10,240 nucleotides of DNA from Myxococcales bacterium (GTDB lineage: Bacteria; Myxococcota; Myxococcia; Myxococcales; Anaeromyxobacteraceae), in the NCBI GenBank assembly GCA_021779335.1, contig JAJYAW010000068.1, forward strand, positions 1-10,240, in the 5' to 3' direction. Below, piece by piece: positions 1-7,202 of the stretch. The notes under the pieces are model-generated. The model was not told where the DNA came from and searched no databases. It saw only the letters and a list, made by a program, of their open reading frames with translations. How positions within the stretch are numbered: the stretch's first letter is position 1; each line of letters opens with the position of its first letter. A program made the position numbers and the translations under genes.

Positions 1-1
1 G

Positions 2-739
2 CGCGGCCCGCCGCCGCCCGAGCCGGGCGCGCCGCTGGTGGTCCTGCTCGAGCACGCGCGCTTCCTGGTGGTGGACAAGCCGGCCGGCACGCCGGTCCAC
101 CCGCTCCTGCCCGGCGAGGGCGGCACGCTGGCCAACGCGGTGGTGGCCCGCTACCCGGAGTGCGCCGCCGCCTCGCTCGACCCGCGCGAGGGGGGCGCGG
201 CGCAGCGGCTCGACCTGGAGACGAGCGGCTGCGTCCTCTTCGCCCGCGACCGGGACGCCTGGGAGCGGCTCCACGACCAGCTGCGGCGGCGCGCCGTGGA
301 GAAGGTCTACCTGGCGCTGGTGGAGGGGCGGGTGGCGGCCGGCGGCGTCTGCACGGTGCCGCTGGCGCAGCGGGGCGCCAAGGTGCTGCCGGTGCCGGAC
401 GAGGTGGCCGAGGCGCGCGCCCTCGCCAAGGGGCTCACGCCGCGCCCCGCCGAGACCCGCTGGGAGCCGCGGCGGCGCTTCGAGCGCCAGACCCTGCTCG
501 AGGTGCGCATCGCCACCGGCGTCATGCACCAGATCCGGGCCCACCTGGCCTTCCTGGGCCACCCGGTCAGCGGCGACACCCTCTACGGCGGCGAGGCGGC
601 CGCGCGGCCCGGCCTGGGCCGCCACTTCCTCCACGCCGCCAGGCTGGGGTTCGAGTCGCCCGACGGCGGCCGGGTGGTGGTGGAGAGCCCGCTGCCGCCG
701 GCGCTCGCGGCGCTGCTCGAGAGCCTGCCGGAGGCCTGA
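2..739 (+). CDS. RluA-family RNA pseudouridine synthase (5' partial)
   Basis: This enzyme isomerises specific uridines in rRNA or tRNA to pseudouridine in the cytoplasm. Numbering from the GTG at 38, the sequence shows VVDKPAG (11-17) and VHP (20-22). It also shows QRLDLETSG (56-64), which holds the catalytic aspartate D59 in place of the usual HRLDxxTSG, KVYLALVEG, and a C-terminal HQIRAHL (164-170) followed by a GHPVSGDTLYGG stretch. These are the standard RluA-family blocks in the right order. The frame stays open from the GTG to the window edge, and that upstream part is proline-rich (PPPPEPG), like a linker. The true start and possibly an N-terminal S4 domain therefore probably lie outside the window; if so, 38 is not the start. 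The gene converges on the Ton operon. The family call is firm, but the target uridine cannot be told from sequence alone. Confidence 0.9.
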   Translation, partial: RGPPPPEPGAPLVVLLEHARFLVVDKPAGTPVHPLLPGEGGTLANAVVARYPECAAASLDPREGGAAQRLDLETSGCVLFARDRDAWERLHDQLRRRAVEKVYLALVEGRVAAGGVCTVPLAQRGAKVLPVPDEVAEARALAKGLTPRPAETRWEPRRRFERQTLLEVRIATGVMHQIRAHLAFLGHPVSGDTLYGGEAAARPGLGRHFLHAARLGFESPDGGRVVVESPLPPALAALLESLPEA

Positions 740-755
740 GCGCCCGGGAGCGCGA

Positions 756-781
756 AGGGCCGGCCCGCGCGGACCGGCCCT
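756..781. terminator. GC-rich hairpin between convergent genes, probable bidirectional terminator
   Basis: AGGGCCGG (756-763) and CCGGCCCT (774-781) form a perfect 8-bp inverted repeat with a 10-nt loop, within which two more G-C pairs are possible. It lies in the 70-bp gap between the stop of the pseudouridine synthase (739) and the stop of the distal exbD (810). Neither side has a clear U-tract, so efficient intrinsic termination is an inference from position and stem stability. Confidence 0.55.
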
Positions 782-809
782 CCGAGGTGACGCCGCGCCG
801 CCGCGCCGC

Positions 810-1277
810 TCAGGGCGTGGGCGGCGCCGGGGCGTCGCCCGCCCCGGCGTCGACGGTGACGATGGGCGGGTCGGTCATCAGGCCGATGGTGTTGACGCCG
901 GCGCCGTGGGCCATGTCGAGCGCCTTCATGGCCACGCCGTACTTGGTCTTGTCCTCGGCGTTGAAGAACAGCACCTTGGACGGGCGGCCGTCGTAGTTCG
1001 GCTCGAGCTTGGCGGCGGCCTGCTCCAGCGTCATGACCTGCTTGTTGAGCGCCACCATGCCGTTGGGCAGCGCGGTCAGGACGGTCTGGTCGGGCGGCAC
1101 CGCGTCCGGCGGGACCGGCTGGGCCTCCGGCTGGTAGTCGGGGACGCGCGTGTACTTCTGCTTCTCGGCCAGCGGCGTGAGCACCATGAAGATGATGAGG
1201 AGCACCAGCACCACGTCGATGAGCGGCGTGACGTTGATGTCGGAGTTGGGCTTCTTGGTGCCGAGTGCCATTCCCAT
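810..1277 (-). CDS. exbD: ExbD/TolR-family biopolymer transport protein (second ExbD of the operon)
   Basis: This is an inner-membrane stator subunit of a Ton-type motor; it works with ExbB to pass proton-motive force to TonB. The protein has 155 residues. A short cytoplasmic N-terminus leads into SDINVTPLIDVVLVLLIIF (12-30), the single transmembrane helix, which carries the conserved membrane aspartate D21. A periplasmic domain follows, and the tail is rich in Pro and Ala. The length is typical of the family. The start chosen is the ATG at 1277, because a GGAGGG lies 9 nt upstream; a second ATG six bases on (1271) would have an over-long spacing. The gene follows the other exbD after a 2-bp gap, so the two are probably translationally linked. 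TolR is the main alternative, but tonB in the same operon favours ExbD. The periplasmic domain has diverged strongly from the neighbouring copy. Confidence 0.9.
   Translation of the reverse strand: MGMALGTKKPNSDINVTPLIDVVLVLLIIFMVLTPLAEKQKYTRVPDYQPEAQPVPPDAVPPDQTVLTALPNGMVALNKQVMTLEQAAAKLEPNYDGRPSKVLFFNAEDKTKYGVAMKALDMAHGAGVNTIGLMTDPPIVTVDAGAGDAPAPPTP
1174..1242. repeat. 69-bp near-identical repeat, copy in the distal exbD
   Basis: This block matches 1674-1742 in the upstream exbD at 67 of 69 positions, exactly 500 bp apart. It encodes residues 13-34, the membrane helix with the essential aspartate. The only differences are at 1181 (G versus T) and 1220 (T versus C) on the plus strand, and both change the amino acid. 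The flanking codons differ: Ser12 is TCC here and AGC in the other copy, and Pro35 is CCG here and CCC there. Confidence 0.85.
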
Positions 1278-1279
1278 GG

Positions 1280-1777
1280 CTACTTGCCCTCCGGGGTCGG
1301 GCTCGCGCCGCCGGGCGGGGGCTGGGCCGCGCCGCCCTGGCCGGCCTCCGACTTGTCCTCGAGCTTGGAGGCGGCCAGCGAGACGCCCATGACGTGCGTC
1401 TTGGAGACCTCCAGCACCACCTCGCGCACCCGCTTGTAGTCCACGTCGCGGTCGATCTTGACCATGATGGGCACGGTCGGGCGGGCCTGCAGCTCGAGCT
1501 GGACCTCCGGGGCGATCTCCGCGTCCTTGAGCTGCTGCTTCGAGTGGACCTCGCCGTCCAGCCAGACCCGCCCGTCCCTGGTGACCGAGAGGAGGATGGG
1601 GTCACCGCCCTTGCCGAGCGTGGAGACGTACCTGGCCTCCGGCAGGGTGACCGGCTTGCCGCGCTGCAGCATGGGCGTGATCACCATGAAGATGATGAGG
1701 AGCACCAGCACCACGTCGACGAGCGGCGTGACGTTGATGTCGCTCCGGACACTCTTGGAGCCGACGTCCATGGACAT
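1280..1777 (-). CDS. exbD: ExbD/TolR-family biopolymer transport protein (first ExbD of the operon)
   Basis: This is an inner-membrane proton-channel subunit for energising TonB. The 165-residue protein has the same layout as its downstream paralogue. SDINVTPLVDVVLVLLIIF (12-30) forms the membrane helix with D21, followed by a periplasmic domain (about 40-145) and a Gly/Pro/Gln-rich tail (about 147-165). The start is the ATG at 1777, preceded by GAGGAGG with an 8-nt spacer; an ATG at 1771 is less well placed. The gene lies 67 bp after exbB. Two ExbD subunits with one ExbB is a known arrangement in several proteobacterial and myxobacterial Ton clusters. The two could form a heterodimer within one ExbB pentamer or work alternately; that is inference. 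TolR is the alternative family call. Confidence 0.9.
   Translation of the reverse strand: MSMDVGSKSVRSDINVTPLVDVVLVLLIIFMVITPMLQRGKPVTLPEARYVSTLGKGGDPILLSVTRDGRVWLDGEVHSKQQLKDAEIAPEVQLELQARPTVPIMVKIDRDVDYKRVREVVLEVSKTHVMGVSLAASKLEDKSEAGQGGAAQPPPGGASPTPEGK
1674..1742. repeat. 69-bp near-identical repeat, copy in the proximal exbD
   Basis: This is the partner of the block at 1174-1242, with 67 of 69 positions identical. It covers the membrane helix codons. Over the 22 complete codons (13-34), 20 are identical, including mixed choices among CTG/CTC and GTG/GTC, and two differ by first-position changes (I20V and L33I). Confidence 0.85.
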
Positions 1778-1795
1778 CTGCGGAGCCTCCTCGTT

Positions 1796-1844
1796 CCCGG
1801 GTGGGCCAGCCTGGAGGGGCGCGCTGCGGGCCGCCCCGGGTGGG

Positions 1845-1849
<5 letters not shown>
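1796..1849. repeat. 15-bp direct repeat pair between exbB and exbD
   Basis: CCCGGGTGGGCCAGC (1796-1810) recurs at 1835-1849 with one mismatch (C to T). The second copy spans the TAG stop of exbB. Between them, GGGGCG (1816-1821) and CGCCCC (1832-1837) could form a 6-bp stem. The function is unknown. It may be a remnant of a small duplication or a weak processing hairpin in the operon mRNA. Confidence 0.5.
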
Positions 1850-2600
<751 letters not shown>

Positions 2601-2685
2601 CGGGTGAATCCTCCTGGGGAGTTGAAGCCGGAAGGGTGTGGCGTGCGGTGCGCCCGGCGGGCCGGGTGGAGCTCGGAAGGGGTGA

Positions 2686-3423
2686 TCAGTCCACGTTGAA
2701 GCGGAGGGGCATGATCACCCAGATGTTGGTGGGGCGGGCCTGGGCGTCGGCCCCTGGGATCCACTTGCACTCGCGGATGGCCGCCCAGATGGCGGCGGCG
2801 ACGCGTTCGTTGGTCGGGGTCAGGGCCTGGAAGAGCGCCGGGGTGCCGTCCTTGCGGATGGCGAACTTCACGGTGATCGGCCCGCGGATGTTGTCCATCA
2901 TGTCCTGCGTCAGGACGATGGTCCGCCTCACGCAATTCGGGGACTCCGTGGTCGGCTTCTTGAAGCCGGCCGTGGCCAGCACCGGGGCGTCCTCGATGGA
3001 CGGGGCCCTGGGGATGGGCTGGGCGCCCACCACGCCACCCACCACGCCCTCGCCGGAGCCGTAGTTGTACTCCGGCTCCTTGGGCGAGGTGTCTTCCTTC
3101 ATCTCCTCCTTCACCTCCTGGGGCTGGACGAGCGCCTGGGGCGGGGGAGGAGGAGGGGCGTTCACCGGCGGCGGCTTCTCCGGGGCGTTCTTCCGCTTGG
3201 GCGGCGGCGCCGGCGGCGGCGGCGGCGCGGGGGGCGGAGGCGGGGCGGCGGACTTGACGAACTTCACGTCGACCGCCTTCTCCTGCACCGCCTGCTTGAT
3301 CTGCTGCCCCGCCCAGAACGCAGCGAGGACCACGCCGATCTGGAAGGTCGTGGAGCCGAACACGAACCCAGCCCGCCGGGCGGCGTTCTTGCCAGTCTCT
3401 CGCTTGGTGACGTCGTCGAACAC
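2686..3423 (-). CDS. tonB: Energy transducer TonB
   Basis: TonB spans the periplasm and pulls on outer-membrane receptors using ExbB/ExbD energy. The 245-residue protein has a basic cytoplasmic N-terminus and one signal-anchor helix (about 20-38, FVFGSTTFQIGVVLAAFWAG). A long proline-rich spacer follows (about 59-96, with KRK and EK interruptions), then an acidic and glycine-rich linker (about 103-135). The C-terminal TonB domain (about 165-243) contains GPITVKFAIRKDGTP and the ending PLRFN. Two cysteines (C164, C219) flank or lie in that domain and could pair. The membrane helix lacks the histidine known from E. coli TonB. The start is a GTG at 3423: an in-frame TGA stop at 3456 leaves no other start, and the upstream GAGCGAGCGG is only a weak ribosome site. 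It is first in the operon and divergent from the receptor at 3890. Confidence 0.9.
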   Translation of the reverse strand: MFDDVTKRETGKNAARRAGFVFGSTTFQIGVVLAAFWAGQQIKQAVQEKAVDVKFVKSAAPPPPPAPPPPPAPPPKRKNAPEKPPPVNAPPPPPPQALVQPQEVKEEMKEDTSPKEPEYNYGSGEGVVGGVVGAQPIPRAPSIEDAPVLATAGFKKPTTESPNCVRRTIVLTQDMMDNIRGPITVKFAIRKDGTPALFQALTPTNERVAAAIWAAIRECKWIPGADAQARPTNIWVIMPLRFNVD

Positions 3424-3476
3424 GTTCCGCTCGCTCGCGTTTTGACGGCAGAATCAGCCGGAAAAATGGAGCCCGC

Positions 3477-3505
3477 TGTCTAGTCGGCCCCCACCGGGTT
3501 GTCAA
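3477..3505 (-). promoter_or_regulatory. Sigma70-type promoter for the tonB-exbB-exbD-exbD operon
   Basis: On the minus strand a perfect TTGACA (3505-3500) is followed after 17 bp by TAGACA (3482-3477), which matches TATAAT at three positions including the first two. Transcription would start near 3470, giving a leader of about 47 nt before the GTG of tonB. Box quality and position agree; the start has not been measured. Confidence 0.6.
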
Positions 3506-3532
3506 TAGCGCCAGGACCCGCTCGGCCACTTT

Positions 3533-3551
3533 CGGCGCAGGGTCTGCGCCG
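3533..3551. promoter_or_regulatory. Perfect 8-bp dyad upstream of the tonB promoter, possible operator
   Basis: CGGCGCAG and CTGCGCCG form a perfect inverted repeat around GGT. It lies about 28 bp upstream of the tonB -35 box and about 200 bp before the receptor promoter, where a regulator of one or both units could bind. In this GC-rich DNA such dyads also arise by chance, so the role is a guess. Confidence 0.3.
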
Positions 3552-3752
3552 GTTCTTGCGCGAACTCCGTTCGGGCCACCCCGCCGCCAACATTTTTCGA
3601 ACGGCGAGGGCGCCTGGACCCTGCGCCGGGTCCGGCGGGACCGCTCGACGGAAGTGTCGGGCCGGCAACGGGATTTCCACGCCGGCGTGACGGACTCGCC
3701 GTGATGGCGCGCCGCGCAGGAACCACCAGGACTCACAACGTCCGATGTTCCC

Positions 3753-3782
3753 TTGACATTCCCGACACCCGAGGCCTAAAAG
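3753..3782 (+). promoter_or_regulatory. Sigma70-type promoter for the TonB-dependent receptor gene
   Basis: A perfect TTGACA (3753-3758) is followed after 18 bp by TAAAAG (3777-3782), a four-of-six match to TATAAT in an unusually A-rich patch. The start point would be near 3789, giving a leader of about 100 nt. The 9-bp sequence CCGATGTTC lies just upstream of the -35 box and again about 14 nt after the predicted start, which is a plausible operator arrangement. Confidence 0.55.
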
Positions 3783-3879
3783 TTTCGACCAATCCGTTTG
3801 GCCCGATGTTCAGTGCGGTTCCCGGGGTATTCCGGGCACTTCCACCGATTAGAGGGGCATCACCGAGTGAACTCTCCCT

Positions 3880-3884
3880 GGAGG
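3880..3884 (+). promoter_or_regulatory. Ribosome binding site that fixes the receptor start
   Basis: GGAGG ends 5 nt before the ATG at 3890 and 8 nt before a second ATG at 3893. Together with the signal peptide that begins there, it rejects the longer in-frame start at 3701. Either of the adjacent ATGs could be used. Confidence 0.75.
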
Positions 3885-3889
3885 CAATC

Positions 3890-6800
3890 ATGATGAAGAA
3901 GTTGCTTCGTCTCGCGACGTTCGCACTGCTCTTTACGGGTGCGGCGTCGGCGCAGACCACCGGTTCCATCACCGGCGTGGTGACCGACGGCGCGACCGGC
4001 AAGCCGGTCGTCGGCGCGGTCGTCGTCGCCACCAGCCCGGCCGCCCCTGGCGAGCAGACCGCCGTGACCGACGCCAAGGGCGCCTTCACGATCGCGAACC
4101 TGCCCGCCGGCAGCTACAAGCTCAACGCCTCCTTCGAGGGCTACAAGCCCGAGACGCGCACCGACCTCGCCCTGGGCGAGAACGTCACGCTGCGCGCCAA
4201 CCTCGCCATCGTCCCGGAGGCCGTCCAGCTCGAGGAGGTGGTGGTCACCGGCTCGCGCATCCGCCGCAAGGACCTCACCACCGCGGCGCCCGTCTCGGTC
4301 GTCAACAAGGAGGCCATCACGGCCAGCGGCCAGGTCTCGGTGGGCGACTTCCTCAACACGATGCCGGAGGCGGTGGCCGCCCTCGGCCGCGGCAACAACA
4401 ACGGCGGCGACGGCACCGTCAAGATCTCGCTGCGCGGCCTCGGCTCCTCCCGCACCCTGGTGCTGGTGAACGGCCGGCGCTGGGTGGCCGGCGGCAGCGG
4501 CGCCAACTCCTCGGTCGACCTCAACACCCTCCCGGCCTCGGCCATCGAGCGGATCGAGGTCCTGAAGGACGGCGCCTCGGCGGTCTACGGCTCCGACGCC
4601 ATCGGCGGCGTGGTCAACGTCATCACCAAGAAGAACTTCAACGGCGCCGAGTTCAACGCCTACGCCGGCACGTCCTCCAAGGGCGACGGCAACACCTACG
4701 ACGTGAACGGCACCTTCGGCACCACCAGCGAGAAGGGCTCGCTCCTCTTCTCCACCAGCTTCACCCGGCAGGACGCCGTGTGGGCCGGCGACCGCTCCTT
4801 CTCGAAGGACGCGCTCCAGGCCAACTACAAGACGGGCAAGATCAGGAAGCTCGGCTCGAGCACCATCCCGAACGGCGCCTTCGAGGTCAACGTCCTCAAC
4901 TGCGGCGGCGGCACCCCCGCGCAGCAGGCGCTCTGCGCCGACCTGGCCTCCACCTACGCGGCCGACCTGTACCCGTCCACCTCTACCACCGCCGACACCC
5001 TGTACCTCACCCACGACCCGACCCTGGCCGGCCACGGTGGCTACCGGCCGTACGGCGCCGACTCCTGGAACTACGCGCCGTTCAACTACCTGTACACGCC
5101 GTCGCAGCGGTACAGCTTCTTCACCTCCGGCGACTACAAGCTCAACGACTACGCGAAGTTCTACTTCGAGGGGTCGTACATGAACCGGCGCACCGACCAG
5201 AAGCTGGCGCCGGTGCCCCTCCTCACGGCCTACCTGGGCGACAACGGCGCCGTCCTCTCCGCCGCGAGCCAGTACAACCCGTTCGGCACGGACATCTTCT
5301 GGGCGCAGAGCCGGCTCGTGAACCTGAGCAACCGGACCGAGGCCCAGGACACCGACACCACGCGCGTCGTGACCGGCCTCAACGGCAGCCTCGCCAACTG
5401 GTTCTGGGACGCCTCCTTCACCTTCGGCCGCACCTCCGGCACCGACACGGTCTCCGGCGTGGTCCGCTCCGACCTCGTCGCCGCCGCCATCGGCCCGTCG
5501 AACGGCGGCAAGTGCTACTCCACCGCCACCCCGGATCCGGCCAACCCCGGCCAGTACATCTACTCCGGTGAGATCCCGGGCTGCGTCCCCCTCAACCTGC
5601 TCCAGGGCCCGGCCCCGGCCGACCAGGTGGCCAACCTCTCCTTCACCGGCCCGAACAAGGGCTTCACCCAGGAGGCCATCTGGGCCGCCAACGTGAGCGG
5701 TGAGCTCTTCAACCTCGCCTCCGACCGGCCGGTGGCGCTGGCCGCCGGCGTCGAGCACCGGACCGAGCAGGGCGCCTTCATCGTCAACCCGTTCAACGCG
5801 GCCGGCCTCGGCACCGACTACAACTCCGGCTCGACGCAGGGCGGCTACCACGTCAACGAGGCCTTCGCCGAGCTCTCCATCCCGCTCGTCAACAACCTCC
5901 CGTACGTCTACGACCTGGAGGCCTCGCTGGCCGGCCGCTACTCCAACTACAGCACCTACGGCGGCAACAGCACCTACAAGATCGGGCTCCGCTACAGCCC
6001 GATCCGCGACGTGACGGTGCGCGGCACCTACTCCACCGCCTTCCGCGCCCCGTCGATCGGCGAGCTCTTCGCCGGCAACGCCCAGAGCTTCCCGTCCGTC
6101 AACGACCCGTGCGCCGGCAACCCGGCCGGCCCGGGCTCCCCGGGCTACATCGACCCGACCTCGGCGCTCGGCGTGCAGTGCGGCGTGGCCGTCAACAACG
6201 GCGACCAGCAGACCCAGCAGCGCGAGACGCTCGGCGGCAACGCCAACCTGAAGCCGGAGACGGCCACCATCTACACGGTCGGCCTGGTGCTCGAGCCGCG
6301 GATGGTCGAGGGGCTCTCGGTCACCCTCGACTACTACGACACGACGGTGAAGAAGACCATCAACGCCATCGGCATCGGCACCATCCTGAACGGCTGCTAC
6401 CCGGGCGCCGGCGGCACCCCGAACGCGCAGTTCTGCGGCCTCATCTCCCGCCTCCCCAACAACCGCATCAACATCGTCACCGACACCAACCAGAACGTCG
6501 GCGAGCTCCGCACCTCCGGCATCGACATCGCGGGCAACTACCGGCTCAGCACCGCTGCGGCCGGCAAGTTCAACTTCGGCGTCGAGGGCACCTACCTCCT
6601 GAAGGACGACTGGATCCGGCCGGACGGCTCCACCGTCCACGCCCGGGGGACCTACGACTACGGCTACGCCGATCCGACCTTCAAGGCCAACGGCGCCGTC
6701 CAGTGGGCCATGAGCGGGCTCACGGCCGGGGTCGGCGGCCGCTACGTCGGAGGCTTCAAGGAGTGTGGCGACGCGGCCGGCGTCTCCGGCACGGCCAACC

Positions 6801-7033
6801 TCTGCGCCGACACGCCGACCTACTACCACATGGTCAGCAGCTACTGGAACTTCAACGCCAACGTCGGCTACGGCTTCACCAGCACCCAGGGGAAGACCAA
6901 CGTCACGCTCGGCATGACCAACCTGTTCAACCAGGCGCCGCCCAGGAACTTCAACGCGTTCGCCAACGCGGCGGACACGGCGTACGACTACATGGGCCGG
7001 TTCTTCTACGCCCGGCTGAACCACACGTTCTAG
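3890..7033 (+). CDS. TonB-dependent outer-membrane receptor with N-terminal carboxypeptidase-regulatory-like domain
   Basis: This 1047-residue outer-membrane beta-barrel takes up a scarce ligand using TonB energy. The signal peptide is MMKKLLRLATFALLFTGAASA, with cleavage likely before Q22. A carboxypeptidase-regulatory-like beta domain (about 25-105: GSITGVVTDGATGKPVVGA, ending AGSYKLNASFEGY) comes next. Then come a TonB-box-like EEVVVTGSRIRR (115-126) and the plug (about 128-248), with SLRGLGSSRTLVLVNGRR and DGASAVYGSDAIGGVVNVI. The barrel (about 260-1047) ends in a terminal phenylalanine (YARLNHTF). The GSRIRR-type plug resembles a receptor class common in Xanthomonas and Caulobacter, with varied ligands. 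All ten mature cysteines fall in five close pairs: 338/349, 542/565, 741/764, 836/849 and 959/972. The start follows GGAGG and is backed by the signal peptide. The gene is divergent from its probable energy operon. The ligand is unknown. Confidence 0.93.
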   Translation: MMKKLLRLATFALLFTGAASAQTTGSITGVVTDGATGKPVVGAVVVATSPAAPGEQTAVTDAKGAFTIANLPAGSYKLNASFEGYKPETRTDLALGENVTLRANLAIVPEAVQLEEVVVTGSRIRRKDLTTAAPVSVVNKEAITASGQVSVGDFLNTMPEAVAALGRGNNNGGDGTVKISLRGLGSSRTLVLVNGRRWVAGGSGANSSVDLNTLPASAIERIEVLKDGASAVYGSDAIGGVVNVITKKNFNGAEFNAYAGTSSKGDGNTYDVNGTFGTTSEKGSLLFSTSFTRQDAVWAGDRSFSKDALQANYKTGKIRKLGSSTIPNGAFEVNVLNCGGGTPAQQALCADLASTYAADLYPSTSTTADTLYLTHDPTLAGHGGYRPYGADSWNYAPFNYLYTPSQRYSFFTSGDYKLNDYAKFYFEGSYMNRRTDQKLAPVPLLTAYLGDNGAVLSAASQYNPFGTDIFWAQSRLVNLSNRTEAQDTDTTRVVTGLNGSLANWFWDASFTFGRTSGTDTVSGVVRSDLVAAAIGPSNGGKCYSTATPDPANPGQYIYSGEIPGCVPLNLLQGPAPADQVANLSFTGPNKGFTQEAIWAANVSGELFNLASDRPVALAAGVEHRTEQGAFIVNPFNAAGLGTDYNSGSTQGGYHVNEAFAELSIPLVNNLPYVYDLEASLAGRYSNYSTYGGNSTYKIGLRYSPIRDVTVRGTYSTAFRAPSIGELFAGNAQSFPSVNDPCAGNPAGPGSPGYIDPTSALGVQCGVAVNNGDQQTQQRETLGGNANLKPETATIYTVGLVLEPRMVEGLSVTLDYYDTTVKKTINAIGIGTILNGCYPGAGGTPNAQFCGLISRLPNNRINIVTDTNQNVGELRTSGIDIAGNYRLSTAAAGKFNFGVEGTYLLKDDWIRPDGSTVHARGTYDYGYADPTFKANGAVQWAMSGLTAGVGGRYVGGFKECGDAAGVSGTANLCADTPTYYHMVSSYWNFNANVGYGFTSTQGKTNVTLGMTNLFNQAPPRNFNAFANAADTAYDYMGRFFYARLNHTF

Positions 7034-7058
7034 CCGCGCGGTAGGTCGTCGCTTCACC

Positions 7059-7092
7059 GGGGGCGGTCGGGCGTTGACGCCCGGCCGCCCCC
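7059..7092 (+). terminator. Strong hairpin terminator of the receptor gene
   Basis: GGGGGCGG (7059-7066) pairs with CCGCCCCC (7085-7092), then T7067 with G7084 as a wobble, then CGGGCG (7068-7073) with CGCCCG (7078-7083), around a TTGA loop. This is a continuous 15-bp stem 25 bp after the stop codon. GTCTATTATG follows, a partial U-run. It is the best intrinsic terminator in the window. Confidence 0.8.
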
Positions 7093-7101
7093 GTCTATTA
7101 T
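7074..7101 (+). promoter_or_regulatory. Sigma70-type promoter for the CAP-domain gene, overlapping the terminator
   Basis: TTGACG (7074-7079) and TATTAT (7096-7101) are separated by 16 bp and match the -35 and -10 consensus at five positions each. The -35 box starts in the loop of the preceding terminator and the -10 box lies in its T-rich tail. Transcription would begin near 7108, about 95 nt before the ATG at 7203. Confidence 0.55.
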
Positions 7102-7105
7102 GAAT

Positions 7106-7123
7106 GCCGCCGCCGCCGCCGCC
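7106..7123. repeat. (GCC)6 trinucleotide repeat in the leader of the CAP-domain gene
   Basis: Six perfect GCC units lie at or just before the predicted transcription start of the following gene. It is short and could vary by slippage, but such tracts are frequent in DNA of this composition. Confidence 0.7.
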
Positions 7124-7202
7124 GTCGTAGGATGGTGCGGCCGCCGCCGCGCCGGAGCCCGGCCGGGCCCCGCGCCCCCTCCGCCTCAGTGAGGATCCCG
7201 CC

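Larger units (their letters stand above)
3424..3889. other. Divergent regulatory region between tonB and the receptor gene
   Basis: I see no gene in this stretch. It holds one sigma70-like promoter per direction (listed separately) and several dyads. CGGCGCAG/CTGCGCCG (3533-3551) is an 8-bp stem with a 3-nt loop. CGAAC-TCC-GTTCG spans 3561-3573, and CCGTTCG (3567-3573) is matched by CGAACGG (3598-3604). GGACCC/GGGTCC spans 3616-3633. A leader hairpin is possible at 3812-3840 (AGTGC...CCGG-loop-CCGG...GCACT). CCGATGTTC occurs at 3742-3750 and 3803-3811. No clear Fur box is visible. The frame of the receptor stays open back to 3701, but that part does not look like protein. Confidence 0.7.

Noticed and set aside
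160..996. Plus-strand frame overlapping the pseudouridine synthase and exbD
   Set aside because: It is Arg/Gly/Ala/Pro-rich shadow sequence that crosses the convergent gene junction and has no motifs.
3151..3246. GGC/GGG-rich triplet tracts as a phase-variable microsatellite
   Set aside because: The tracts encode the TonB proline spacer, are interrupted, and are triplet-based, so length changes would keep the frame. This is ordinary for TonB.
3701..3889. 63-residue N-terminal extension of the receptor from an ATG at 3701
   Set aside because: It would bury the signal peptide, has no recognisable domain, spans the promoter boxes, and lacks the good ribosome site found before 3890.
3424..3889. 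Fur box or riboswitch controlling the receptor
   Set aside because: No GATAATGATAATCATTATC-like sequence is present, and no cobalamin or other riboswitch core was recognised. The leader hairpin at 3812-3840 alone is not enough.
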